DNA of 64,000 bases from an uncultured beta proteobacterium (GTDB lineage: Bacteria > Pseudomonadota > Gammaproteobacteria > Burkholderiales > Burkholderiaceae_C): contig CAJAES010000039.1 in assembly GCA_903938815.1 (NCBI GenBank), positions 1-64,000 of the forward strand. Reading direction: 5' to 3'. The position numbers and the translations under genes are program-made. Shown one piece after another: positions 37,160-44,752 of this stretch (its first letter is position 1; every line of letters starts with the position of its first letter). The notes under the pieces were generated by a model. That model ran no database searches, was not told where the DNA came from, and saw nothing but the letters and a program-made list of their open reading frames with translations.

Positions 37160-37393
37160 GTAACAGTAGCCAACCCAACCCGGGGCGGCTTGCCCAATCG
37201 CCAGGCTGGGCCGGCTCATCACCTAGTTTCAGTAACCACCCCAACCAGAGGCGGCTTGCACCCCCAACCTGGCCGGCTACAAGACCATGCTCTTCCAGTA
37301 ACCGCCCAATCCAGAGGCGGCTTGCACGCAGTGGGACGCGATCACGCGCGCCGTCAACTTCCAGTAACCGCCCAAACCAAAGGCGGCTTGCAC
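37160..37393 (-). CRISPR. Mini CRISPR array: four 36-bp repeats, three 30-bp spacers
   Basis: Repeats lie at 37160-37195, 37226-37261, 37292-37327 and 37358-37393, an exact 66-bp period; spacers are 37196-37225, 37262-37291 and 37328-37357. On the - strand the repeat starts GTGCAAGCCGCC and ends GGCGGTTACTGGAAG (or ...TGAAAC), and the GCCGCC/GGCGGT arms form a hairpin suited to Cas6. The two repeats nearest csf4 differ by 2 bases, the next by 5, and the last by a further 7, so decay grows away from csf4; the outermost is the trailer. The array starts 10 bp after the csf4 stop, so it may be read through from the cas operon. Confidence 0.88.
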
Positions 37394-37402
37394 CGAACTC
37401 AC

Positions 37403-39010
37403 TCAAGTCATTGATTCGCTTGCATAAACCTTGCTTTCGACCTCTGGAAAACCCTCCGCCCTCATGCGGAAATGAGCCTCGGCATGGTGGTTCTTGCAGA
37501 GCACTTGCAAGTCGTCCAGCGTCGTCGTCCGGGCGCCATGAGCCAGCGGGACAGCATGGTGCACATCCAGCAGGTGAAGGGCTGTGACGTCGCAATCCGG
37601 CCACTGGCACCGATGGCCGTGGTGACGCAGCGCCATGTTGCGCAGGCTGGTTCGCTCCCGCTTGAAGTGGGCCACCCACTCGGGGGTGCCCTCCAGGGCC
37701 GAGACCGCATCGTCCCAGTCGACGCTGAAGCGCGCGGGGATCGCCTCACGCAGTTCCGGGCGGCCAGAGCGCGGGTCGAGCAGCAGCAGCAGGCACTGGG
37801 CGTCCGGCGTGCGCAGCCCACGGTGCAGGCCCTGGTCGGTGCGCCGGACAGCCACCACGCGGCTGTCGACGTAGTGGCTGATGAAGCGGCCGGCCAAGAT
37901 CAACGGCGCGCCGTAGGGCGCTTTCGGCAGAGCCACCGTCTTCCATCGAAGTCGTGGCTCATCCAGGCCCGACCAGGCGCCTGCGGCCACCAGGATGCCG
38001 TCGTCACGACAGCGGTCTACAGCCGACTGCAAGGGCTCCCGCCCATCTCGGAGCACGGCGCCTGGCAGCAGTGCGCCCAGGGCCTGGGTGTCGGCGTGGC
38101 TGGTGGTCAGGACCAGGGCAGGCCTGGGCGCCTGCAGGATGCGATGCACTTTCTGCTCGTCGCTCATGGCCTTGAGCGCCACCTCGACCCTCAGACGACC
38201 GTGCGCCTTGGGATCGATGTGGCGGCTGGCCGGGTCCACAACGGGCAGGCCGAGGCTGCCGACGAAGTGATCGAAGCGCCCCGCAACCTGCAAGGTGCCG
38301 CTGGTGAAAATGGCCCTGGGCAACTCGCGCAACAGCGGCCTCAGCATGCGTCCCGGCATGCGGTGCTTCAGCGCCAGATCGCCTTCCTCGGTCCAACCGA
38401 CGGCCTTGTACCAGGCCGGGTGGGCCAGCGCGTGCAGGATGGCCGCCGCGCAGGCTCTGTCCTCTGCTTCGCGGGCATGCAGCTTCACACGCTCCGCGGC
38501 GCGGCGCGGGTCGGTCTCTCCGGGCGCCACGTCGTCGAAAGTCTTCGCACCGACGACAAAGGTGCCCCGCAGATCGGCCGCGTCGGCCAGCAGGTCCGCC
38601 TCGTCGAACAGCACGACCTCGCGCGCGCGCAGCCCGGCGTAGCCCGGGTTCAGGCTGTCGATCAGCGCCGCCGCATGCGTCAGCACGAGGACCTGGGCGC
38701 GCAGGGCGCGTTCGCGGTGCTCGCGATGCGCGCGGTCGGATTCGAAGGCTTGCCGAGGTTGCAGCGCTTCCACGGTGGCATCGACGCCCTGCCGCGCTGC
38801 CGTCAACGCAGCACTCGACAGGTACTGCTCGATCAACTGCCGCGTGCTCATCGCAATGGCCACGCGGCGCCCAGAGCGCAAGAGCGGGATGCTGTAGCCG
38901 TGGGTCTTGCCCAGGCCCGCCGCAGCGCCGGCCAGCAGCGGGGCGCCGGGCGCCAAGGCGCCCTCGATCAACCTCGCATAGGCTGCCTGCTCTGCGCTGC
39001 GGTAGATCAT
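37403..39010 (-). CDS. csf4: Csf4/CasDinG helicase with C-terminal HNH nuclease domain (type IV CRISPR)
   Basis: The ATG at 39010 overlaps the csf2 stop (ATGA), which fixes the start of this 535-residue protein. Residues 1-about 420 are a DinG/XPD-like superfamily 2 helicase: Walker A AGAAAGLGKTHG (Lys35), DEAD box at 136-139 and the AIFTSGTLQVAG motif. No cysteines lie between Walker A and DEAD, so no iron-sulfur cluster. Residues 463-515 are an HNH domain: CQWPDC (Cys468, Cys473), VHH (His484, His485) and VLCKNHH (Cys505, His508, His509). CasDinG unwinds target DNA with the Csf complex; the HNH would add cleavage. An HNH-fused DinG variant of type IV has been reported, so this is a rare known form. 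Confidence 0.92.
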   Translation of the reverse strand: MIYRSAEQAAYARLIEGALAPGAPLLAGAAAGLGKTHGYSIPLLRSGRRVAIAMSTRQLIEQYLSSAALTAARQGVDATVEALQPRQAFESDRAHREHRERALRAQVLVLTHAAALIDSLNPGYAGLRAREVVLFDEADLLADAADLRGTFVVGAKTFDDVAPGETDPRRAAERVKLHAREAEDRACAAAILHALAHPAWYKAVGWTEEGDLALKHRMPGRMLRPLLRELPRAIFTSGTLQVAGRFDHFVGSLGLPVVDPASRHIDPKAHGRLRVEVALKAMSDEQKVHRILQAPRPALVLTTSHADTQALGALLPGAVLRDGREPLQSAVDRCRDDGILVAAGAWSGLDEPRLRWKTVALPKAPYGAPLILAGRFISHYVDSRVVAVRRTDQGLHRGLRTPDAQCLLLLLDPRSGRPELREAIPARFSVDWDDAVSALEGTPEWVAHFKRERTSLRNMALRHHGHRCQWPDCDVTALHLLDVHHAVPLAHGARTTTLDDLQVLCKNHHAEAHFRMRAEGFPEVESKVYASESMT

Positions 39011-39990
39011 GCGGCGGCGGGTTCCTGGATGTAGGTGCGGCCGACATCCGTCCATTGCACTGTGGCCGGCCGATAGTTGCCAAAGCCCACGACGACGAGC
39101 ACCTCGCCGTCGTCCTTGGTGAAGGTGACATTGCCGGCAACCTCGCCGAAGCCGCGCGCCAGGTGCGCACCCAGCACCGGCTTGCGGCTGATGCGCTCGA
39201 AGGCCCCGACCAGGATGCCGAGGTCGCGGGGTCGGGCCCGATGCACGACGAGCTTGCCCGTGAGGTCGATGCCCGCGGGGATGGCCTGGATCTGGAGCAG
39301 GTGCTTGGTGTTCTCGGAGACGTCGTCGCCCTTGGCAACCTTCTTCTGGGCTTTCAGCTCTTCGAGCTTGACTTCCATCTCCTCGGCCTGCTGCGACTTG
39401 TTGGCGCGCTTGGCCTTCATCAGCTCCCGCTGGGTGACCTTGATCATGTTCTCGACCTTCGAGGCGGAGGCTTGCCGGTCGCGTCGAGCGTAGAGCGCGT
39501 CATGCTCATCATCGCCCAGCAGGTCCATGATGTCGCGGTTGGCATCGAGGTCGCGGCGGATGACGCTGAAGGACTCGGCGGCCACGTTGACCGCGGGCAT
39601 CAGGTGCGAAACGAGCAGGCGGCTGGCCATCTTCCAGGTGCCGAAGAGGTCCAGCAGCGGCTGGCTGTCACGCAGGGCCTGCTGCTCGGCCATGCGCACC
39701 TGTTCGATCTCCGTGTCCTCCTCCGGGCGCAGGTCCTGGCCCAGCGCGGCCATGTACGCCACCTCGAGCTTGACCTTCCGGCCACCACGCTCGAACTCGT
39801 CGGCGGCTGCTTCGTGGCGGATGCGGCCACGCAGCTGGGAGGCCGGGACGAAGACGGTGCGCTGATGCCGGCCGTCGGCGTCGACCCCGCGGGTCATCAG
39901 GGGCAGGCCCTCGATGCTGTGATGCGTGAAGCTGACCGGGTTCAAGGTGCGCAAGGTGATGACGCCGAAGAGGAAAGGGCTGGAGTTCAT
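39007..39990 (-). CDS. csf2: Csf2, Cas7-like backbone subunit of the type IV complex
   Basis: A 327-residue RAMP-type protein. It has the features of Csf2: FLFGVITLRTLNPVSFTHHS at the start, a basic VPASQLRGRIRHEAAADEF segment typical of Cas7-like backbones, a central Lys/Glu-rich helical insert (KRANKSQQAEEMEVKLEEL) and the C-terminal GILVGAFERISRKPVLGAHL. Multiple copies should coat the spacer part of the crRNA. The ATG has GGAG upstream; the stop overlaps the csf4 start, and cas6 ends 13 bp before its start. Confidence 0.9.
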   Translation of the reverse strand: MNSSPFLFGVITLRTLNPVSFTHHSIEGLPLMTRGVDADGRHQRTVFVPASQLRGRIRHEAAADEFERGGRKVKLEVAYMAALGQDLRPEEDTEIEQVRMAEQQALRDSQPLLDLFGTWKMASRLLVSHLMPAVNVAAESFSVIRRDLDANRDIMDLLGDDEHDALYARRDRQASASKVENMIKVTQRELMKAKRANKSQQAEEMEVKLEELKAQKKVAKGDDVSENTKHLLQIQAIPAGIDLTGKLVVHRARPRDLGILVGAFERISRKPVLGAHLARGFGEVAGNVTFTKDDGEVLVVVGFGNYRPATVQWTDVGRTYIQEPAAA

Positions 39991-40003
39991 GTCGGCTCCC
40001 TGG

Positions 40004-40486
40004 TTACTGGACGATCAGCAGGTTGAGTCCAAAGGCCTTTCCGACGCGACCGATGCCGTTGACGAGACAGCGCGCGAAAGAGTCCGGCTCGGTCACGCGC
40101 AGCAGGCCGGTGAACTCGCTGGCGTCGACGGTGAAGCGGCGGCCGTCGTGGGTCTGCACCTCTTGCATACGGCCCGAGACATGCACGCCCACGACCTCGA
40201 AACCGTGCTTGGCGCCCTCCTTGTGCAGCCAGTCGCTGCGGCCGCGCCAATCGGCCACGGGCAGATAGCGGTGACGCCTGCCGTCGCGCAGGGCCACGCA
40301 GGCGGTGGTGGTGAATGCCAGCAACTTGCCCGCCGGATGAAACGGGGGCTGGGCCTCGCTGGGCCGGATGCGCAGTTGAGTGCCCTCATCAGCCCACAGC
40401 GCGGGCCTGCCCTGGCAGAACTGCTCGACGATGCGATGCAACGCGTAGCCGCGCACACGCGGTGGTTTGTCGATCAGGATGTCCAT
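40004..40486 (-). CDS. Cas6e-like crRNA endonuclease (Csf5 position)
   Basis: The 160-residue protein has the Cas6 hallmarks. An N-terminal VRGYALHRIVEQF (His17) matches the catalytic YxxHR pattern of Cas6e, and the C-terminal Gly-rich loop is NGIGRVGKAFGLNLLIV. It should cut the repeat at the 3' base of the GCCGCC/GGCGGT hairpin and may stay bound to the crRNA. In type IV-A loci this slot is called csf5. The ATG follows AAGGAAAA and overlaps the csf1-like gene by 13 bp. The name Cas6 is used for the fold and residues; the subtype label is inferred from context. Confidence 0.85.
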   Translation of the reverse strand: MDILIDKPPRVRGYALHRIVEQFCQGRPALWADEGTQLRIRPSEAQPPFHPAGKLLAFTTTACVALRDGRRHRYLPVADWRGRSDWLHKEGAKHGFEVVGVHVSGRMQEVQTHDGRRFTVDASEFTGLLRVTEPDSFARCLVNGIGRVGKAFGLNLLIVQ

Positions 40487-40884
40487 GACTTTTCCTTGGT
40501 CGCGTCGTAGGTCTTGGTGTGTCCCTGGCTGCACTCCCGCGCAGCCATGGGGTGGTAGGTGACGAACAGGTCCCGCGCGGTCATCGTTCGCTTTCCGAGC
40601 GCCAGGAGCATGCAGGGCTCGCCGGACTTCAGCGCCGCCAGGATGGCGGTCTTGCGATCTATCGCGATGTCGAAGCCAGCAGACAGCACGGCCTTGAAGC
40701 TTGTGGCCACGCCGTGCGGCGTGATGACCATCCAGCACGATGACAACCTGAGGAACTTGCCCGTGTACTGCGGCAGGCTGATGCTCATCACGGTGTTGGC
40801 GTCGTCCACGGCGTCGCCCGTGACCAACTCGCGCGGCAGCAGGCGGTAGCCCGAGTAGCGCATGAAGAACTCGGCGCCGTTCAT
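40474..40884 (-). CDS. Csf1-like subunit of the type IV complex (small form, tentative)
   Basis: A 136-residue protein starting MNGAEFFMRYSGYRLLPREL whose ATG overlaps the csf3 stop (ATGA). The body is mixed alpha/beta with IAIDRKTAILAALKSGEPCM and LLALGKRTMTARDLFVTYHP. It is the only gene left to fill the Csf1 (large-subunit-like) slot. Canonical Csf1 proteins are longer and have an N-terminal CxxC zinc finger, which is absent here: only three isolated Cys are seen. It is either a reduced Csf1 or a replacement subunit. Assignment is by operon position more than by sequence. Confidence 0.6.
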   Translation of the reverse strand: MNGAEFFMRYSGYRLLPRELVTGDAVDDANTVMSISLPQYTGKFLRLSSCWMVITPHGVATSFKAVLSAGFDIAIDRKTAILAALKSGEPCMLLALGKRTMTARDLFVTYHPMAARECSQGHTKTYDATKEKSWTS

Positions 40885-41507
40885 GCAGTCATCGTTGGCA
40901 CGAAGCAGCAGGTGCGGTTTCGGACGTCCCAGTAGGGCGCCTTCCAGGCAGCCTCCATGGGAATCCAGTCGCCACCAGCCGTCCAACGCTCGGTGGGCAC
41001 GGGACGCAGCGGCTCGCCCAGGTAGCCGATCAGCCCGTCGAGATCGTCGTGCTGCGCATGCCAGTGCTCCACTTCGCCGTAACCTGCAGAGCGCTTCTTG
41101 CCGATGAACGAGACACTCTGCACGACAGCCAGCACTGCATCCATGTGCCCGGTGGCATACCACTCGACCGCACGCGCCGTGCTGGCTGTGTAGGCGTTGA
41201 GCACGTTGCCGCCCTCGCGGCGACGCGCGAGGCCGATCTGGACGTCGCCATCCTTTGTGTTGGGCTGGATGACATGACCCCAGCAGGGCGTGTGCTCGGG
41301 CCGCATGCTGGCGACAAAGGAGGCGGGCGACTGACCGATCACGTCGACCGGGAATCCCGCGCTGGCGTAGTACAGGCCGTCGACGCAGTGCAGCAAGTCC
41401 GTGACGTCGCCCCGGCCGAGTACGGCCATCAGCAGGGCGTCGAGGGTCGAGTAGCCGCGCTGGATGACGGGTGAGCGCAACCGCGCCCTCAGGACGAACG
41501 TGTCCAC
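40881..41507 (-). CDS. csf3: Csf3, Cas5-like subunit of the type IV complex
   Basis: A 208-residue RAMP protein in the Csf3 family: VDTFVLRARLRSPVIQRGYS, STLDALLMAVLGRGDVTDLL, the Gly-rich loop SVSFIGKKRSAGYGEVEHW and LRPVPTERWTAGGDW. Csf3 caps the 5' handle of the crRNA. The GTG at 41507 is chosen because AGGG precedes it by five bases; a TTG at 41543 would add 12 residues but has no ribosome-binding site. It is the first clearly CRISPR-related gene of the operon, 141 bp after a membrane protein gene. Confidence 0.88.
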   Translation of the reverse strand: MDTFVLRARLRSPVIQRGYSTLDALLMAVLGRGDVTDLLHCVDGLYYASAGFPVDVIGQSPASFVASMRPEHTPCWGHVIQPNTKDGDVQIGLARRREGGNVLNAYTASTARAVEWYATGHMDAVLAVVQSVSFIGKKRSAGYGEVEHWHAQHDDLDGLIGYLGEPLRPVPTERWTAGGDWIPMEAAWKAPYWDVRNRTCCFVPTMTA

Positions 41508-41648
41508 GATGACCCTGCCAACGGACGAAGCGATATGCAGCAAGCCAGGGGCGCGAGGCGTGACTCCGTAACCAAGACCACCCGCATCTCGCCCGGGCGG
41601 CTGTGCATCGCTGCACTCGAATCACGATGGCGGACACCGCGCAAGGTT

Positions 41649-42536
41649 CTACTGCCTGGCATTGCCGGAACCCGTCGCGCGAGTTGATGGTGACGCCACC
41701 GGATCGTCGAACGGGCCGGCGGTAGTCGGGGCAGCACCGGGCCTCTCTGGGTCGCGTTGCGGAGCCAGTGGTCCTTCAGCCGCTCCATCCTGGATCTGGC
41801 CAAATTGGGGGCTCGTGGAGGGGGCCTGGTCGATCGGTTCTCGCCGGGTGCTAAACAGTTCGTCGTCGGACAGTAGGCGCCCTGCTGCAGGACCGAATTG
41901 CGCAGTGCCCTGAAGTGAAGAAGCGCCGTAACGTGCCTGGTCCTGCATCCAGACGAACGCGCCGACCAGGAGCACGCCTGCGATGACAAGCACCACTGAC
42001 AGACTGATTCGGCGCGTCAGGGATGGCCCCACCTTGCCACTGACCTCGCTGGAGACCTTTTGGTAGTGCCACTGCAAGATGGCTGCATACACGAGCAAGG
42101 CAGCGCCGCTGGCCGCGATCAAATTGAGTATCGCCCGATACCTGTCCTCCTCGATCACGGCGCGGTAAACGACGAATATCGTGAGCAGCGCGAGCCAGGA
42201 CCGGCTGCGCCGGAACGCCTCACGCATTGGCGACGCCACGGGGTCTGTCCCGACTTCAACTGAAGAAGGCTGCCGGTCGGCGGCAAGAACGAAGAGTAGG
42301 GCTGCGACGATCCCAAAGCCAATTAGCTGCATCAGCAATTGGCCTACGGCGACCATCCCCACACGGGCGCCTGCTCGCTCTGACTGCGGCGGCGTCCCAA
42401 TGAAGCTGTACCCCTCGAAGAAGACGGCACCACCCGGAAGATGAAGAGCGAACGGCGGGAAGAGGGTCATGCTGGCCACGACGGCGGCTGAGACCGTCAG
42501 GATCCCCCTTTGGCGTTGATTCATGGTGAACCCCAT
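41649..42536 (-). CDS. Unknown four-segment membrane protein upstream of the csf genes
   Basis: A 295-residue protein with four likely membrane segments (ILTVSAAVVASMTLFPPFAL, VGQLLMQLIGFGIVAALLFV, LALLTIFVVYRAVIEED with NLIAASGAALLVYAAIL, and ISLSVVLVIAGVLLVGAFVW). The last 90 residues are Pro/Ser/Gly-rich and probably disordered and extracytoplasmic or cytosolic. I do not recognise a family. It is on the csf strand and 141 bp before csf3, so it could share the operon. The start may be 42536 or the ATG at 42524 (MNQRQRG), which has GGGG upstream. Confidence 0.6.
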   Translation of the reverse strand: MGFTMNQRQRGILTVSAAVVASMTLFPPFALHLPGGAVFFEGYSFIGTPPQSERAGARVGMVAVGQLLMQLIGFGIVAALLFVLAADRQPSSVEVGTDPVASPMREAFRRSRSWLALLTIFVVYRAVIEEDRYRAILNLIAASGAALLVYAAILQWHYQKVSSEVSGKVGPSLTRRISLSVVLVIAGVLLVGAFVWMQDQARYGASSLQGTAQFGPAAGRLLSDDELFSTRREPIDQAPSTSPQFGQIQDGAAEGPLAPQRDPERPGAAPTTAGPFDDPVASPSTRATGSGNARQ

Positions 42537-42542
42537 TCAGCG

Positions 42543-42776
42543 TCAAGGGAAGTCGGAGCGGATGCAGTTCAACAGCAGGCGCAGACTGCGAACGCAAGCC
42601 GTCACCGCCTTCTTGGCTCCACTGCGTCGCCTCGCCCACTGGCGGCCTGCCGCGGCGGTCCAGCGCTCGAACATGAACGGGACACCGCCACTAACGATGG
42701 CCTGCAGGAGGTAGCTGAACTGGATACCGGTCGCTGCGCCAGCCGGTGCGGCGTACATGACGGAGGGGGTGTGCAC
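42543..42776 (-). CDS. Small hydrophobic/basic unknown protein
   Basis: A 77-codon frame starting at GTG with GGGAG 11 bases upstream, or ATG at 42758 (MYAAPAGAATGIQFSYLLQA). The first half is hydrophobic and the second half strongly basic (RQWARRRSGAKKAVTACVRS). It ends six bases before the membrane protein start and follows the AT-rich promoter region directly. Coding status is uncertain; no family recognised. Confidence 0.4.
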   Translation of the reverse strand: MHTPSVMYAAPAGAATGIQFSYLLQAIVSGGVPFMFERWTAAAGRQWARRRSGAKKAVTACVRSLRLLLNCIRSDFP

Positions 42777-42794
42777 GTGACCGGAGTCTCCCTG

Positions 42795-42845
42795 TGATGA
42801 AATAACTTTTTATAGCAGTATTATTGTTTTGCACAATATACCGGC
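42795..42845 (-). promoter_or_regulatory. AT-rich promoter region for the csf operon
   Basis: This is the most AT-rich patch of the island. On the - strand TTGTGC and TATAAA are separated by 16 bp, a possible -35/-10 pair, just upstream of the small gene and the csf genes. No other promoter-like region is seen before csf3. The wider gap 42777-43054 holds no convincing gene. Confidence 0.45.
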
Positions 42846-43054
42846 ATAGCACAGGCGAGACAACCGAGTCCGACGGCCAGGGGGTGTTCGTCGACTGCAC
42901 GCATGCTCGGATCAAGTCGGCCACCCGCATGCGAGCCAAGCATCCACCAACCTAGGCGCAAGGCCTGACTCCTGAAAGCCGCGCAGCGGTGAATCGCGAG
43001 TCGAGCTGTGTCGCGAGGCCAGAGGAGCAGTCTCGCGCGCGGGAGCGCAACAGG

Positions 43055-43564
43055 CTACTGACCGTCTGCGCCCGCTTCGTCACCCACGCCCCAGACACCA
43101 GACGCGATGGACACGATGTCGCCGGCATCCAGCAATCCGTTTTCGTTCTGCCAGTGGAAGCGGTCGAGTTCGTCGTCCCACGCGTTCGTCCAGTAGTCGC
43201 GCAGGATCAACCGTGCGGCCGCATCGGCATCCAGGCCAGCGCGCGGCCCGGTGGCCACCGCGTGTGGATCCATCCAGCGGCTCCAGTTGTCGTCGTAGCC
43301 CTTGATCCACAGCACCCAGTGACGGTGGTGCGTGCACATCGACAGGTAGTAGGCGTCGATGCGCATGTGCATCGGCGACCAAGCCCATTCCACCTGGGCG
43401 ATGTAGCGGGCCGATCTCGGCATCGCAGGCGGGGCCAAATCTTCGACTTCCTTGCCGAACTTTGTCGACCAGTTCGCCGGCCGCTCGGGCAGCCCCTTGA
43501 CGAGGTAGAGCCGCTGCTGAGGCAGTTCGGTGGGGAGCATCGGGATGCGGGGCTTGCGTGCCAT
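43055..43564 (-). CDS. Unknown protein, last gene of the MoxR/VWA/MetK operon
   Basis: A 169-residue, Trp- and His-rich acidic protein starting MARKPRIPMLPTELPQQRLY with an excellent GGAGGAA ribosome-binding site. Its middle contains ARYIAQVEWAWSPMHMRIDA and MCTHHRHWVLWIKGYDDNW. I do not recognise a domain. It follows the S-adenosylmethionine synthetase-like gene by 64 bp on the same strand, so it probably belongs to that operon. Confidence 0.65.
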   Translation of the reverse strand: MARKPRIPMLPTELPQQRLYLVKGLPERPANWSTKFGKEVEDLAPPAMPRSARYIAQVEWAWSPMHMRIDAYYLSMCTHHRHWVLWIKGYDDNWSRWMDPHAVATGPRAGLDADAAARLILRDYWTNAWDDELDRFHWQNENGLLDAGDIVSIASGVWGVGDEAGADGQ

Positions 43565-43628
43565 ATCGGTTCCTCCGTTCAATGGGTATTCATCAGGGGA
43601 CGACGCGTCCGGGGACCCATCGCTTCGC

Positions 43629-44741
43629 TCACCGCAGGCCCAGCGCTTCCCACGGCGCCGGGCGGCCGAACCAGCCCCAGCGCGCGCCGTCGACCAGGTC
43701 GAGTTCGCTCGACCAGGAGGCCGCGCGTTCAAAGCGGCAGTCGACGAGGTCGAGCCAGCGCCGAGCATCCGGCAGTTCAACTTCAGGGGTCGTGATGCGG
43801 ACGAACCGGGGCGCCTCGTCGCCAGGAAAGGCGATGAACTGCACCGTGGCTTCGCTGGCCACGCCGGAGCGGACCACCGCCAGGGCCAGCCGGCGTGCCA
43901 GCAGCGTGCCTGCCCGGTCGGGCTTCCAGAAGTCCTTGCCGCTGAGGGCCGTGCCGCCGATCGGCACGCGCGGCCCGTAGTGGTCGAGCAGGAGCTTCTT
44001 TCCCGACAGCCCGTTGTCGCCTTCCGGCCCGCCCATCGTGAAGGTGCCGCTGCCGTTGACGGTGATGTCGCCGGGCATGGTGGGCCCGAAGCCGGGAAGC
44101 CTGGCGGCGAGGTCCTGGATCACCTCGCCCACGGCCTGCACGACGGTGCGCTGCAGTTCGATGTCCCCCGCCTTCGCCAGCAGCGAACACGAGACCGCAC
44201 GAAGCCGGCACTGCGGTCCGCTCTCCTCGAGCACCACGAGCACCTTGCCGTCCGGGCACAAGGCGATCGGCGAGCGCACCCGTTCGAAGAGTCGGCGTGC
44301 GATCTCCCTGGCCAGCCACTGCTCCGGCGGGATGAAGCCGAGCCCCGGCAGGTCGATGGCGTAGCCGGTGACGATCGACTGGTCGTCGCTGATGTGCCGG
44401 ATCCGCTCTTCTCCCGGGACCAGCGTGTCCAGGCAGAGGTTGCCGCCGGTCGTCACGTCGCCGGGCGCCGGCCGCCACGCCGCGCCATAGCCTGCGGACG
44501 CGTACACGCCCCGCACCAGGCCCTGCAGGTCCAGCGTGTCAGAGCCCGTGCAGGCGATCCGGCCCGTCAGGTAGACGGCATCCCGGTGGACCGCGACCTC
44601 GACGGCGCACAGCGCCTCCCGCTGCCGCTCCTGCGCGGCCTGCACCAGGGTGTCCGCGATGGCGTCGGCCAGCTTGTCGGGGTGTCCGGGCAGGACCCAT
44701 TCGGCGGGACGCAGGACGGTGGTGTTCATGGTCCGGCTCAT
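43629..44741 (-). CDS. Divergent S-adenosylmethionine synthetase-like protein
   Basis: A 370-residue MetK-family protein. The ATP/Met-site loops are recognisable: VLPGHPDKLADAIADTLV (GHPDK kept), ISDDQSIVTGYA, FTMGGPEGDNGLSGKKLLLD and ALSGKDFWKPDRAGTLLARR. It is shorter and more divergent than housekeeping MetK, which expects for example GDQG in the second loop. Its place between a VWA/peptidase-like gene and an unknown gene suggests a specialised SAM source or a repurposed enzyme. The ATG at 44741 has AAGGAC upstream; an ATG at 44756 would give an ATGA overlap with the previous gene. Confidence 0.82.
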   Translation of the reverse strand: MSRTMNTTVLRPAEWVLPGHPDKLADAIADTLVQAAQERQREALCAVEVAVHRDAVYLTGRIACTGSDTLDLQGLVRGVYASAGYGAAWRPAPGDVTTGGNLCLDTLVPGEERIRHISDDQSIVTGYAIDLPGLGFIPPEQWLAREIARRLFERVRSPIALCPDGKVLVVLEESGPQCRLRAVSCSLLAKAGDIELQRTVVQAVGEVIQDLAARLPGFGPTMPGDITVNGSGTFTMGGPEGDNGLSGKKLLLDHYGPRVPIGGTALSGKDFWKPDRAGTLLARRLALAVVRSGVASEATVQFIAFPGDEAPRFVRITTPEVELPDARRWLDLVDCRFERAASWSSELDLVDGARWGWFGRPAPWEALGLR

Positions 44742-44752
44742 GGCGATGTCCT

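Noticed and set aside
37099-37587. + strand frame through the repeats, reading as a repeated Asn-Arg-Pro-like protein
   Set aside because: The periodicity is explained by the CRISPR array: 66 bp is a multiple of three, so repeats stay in frame by chance.
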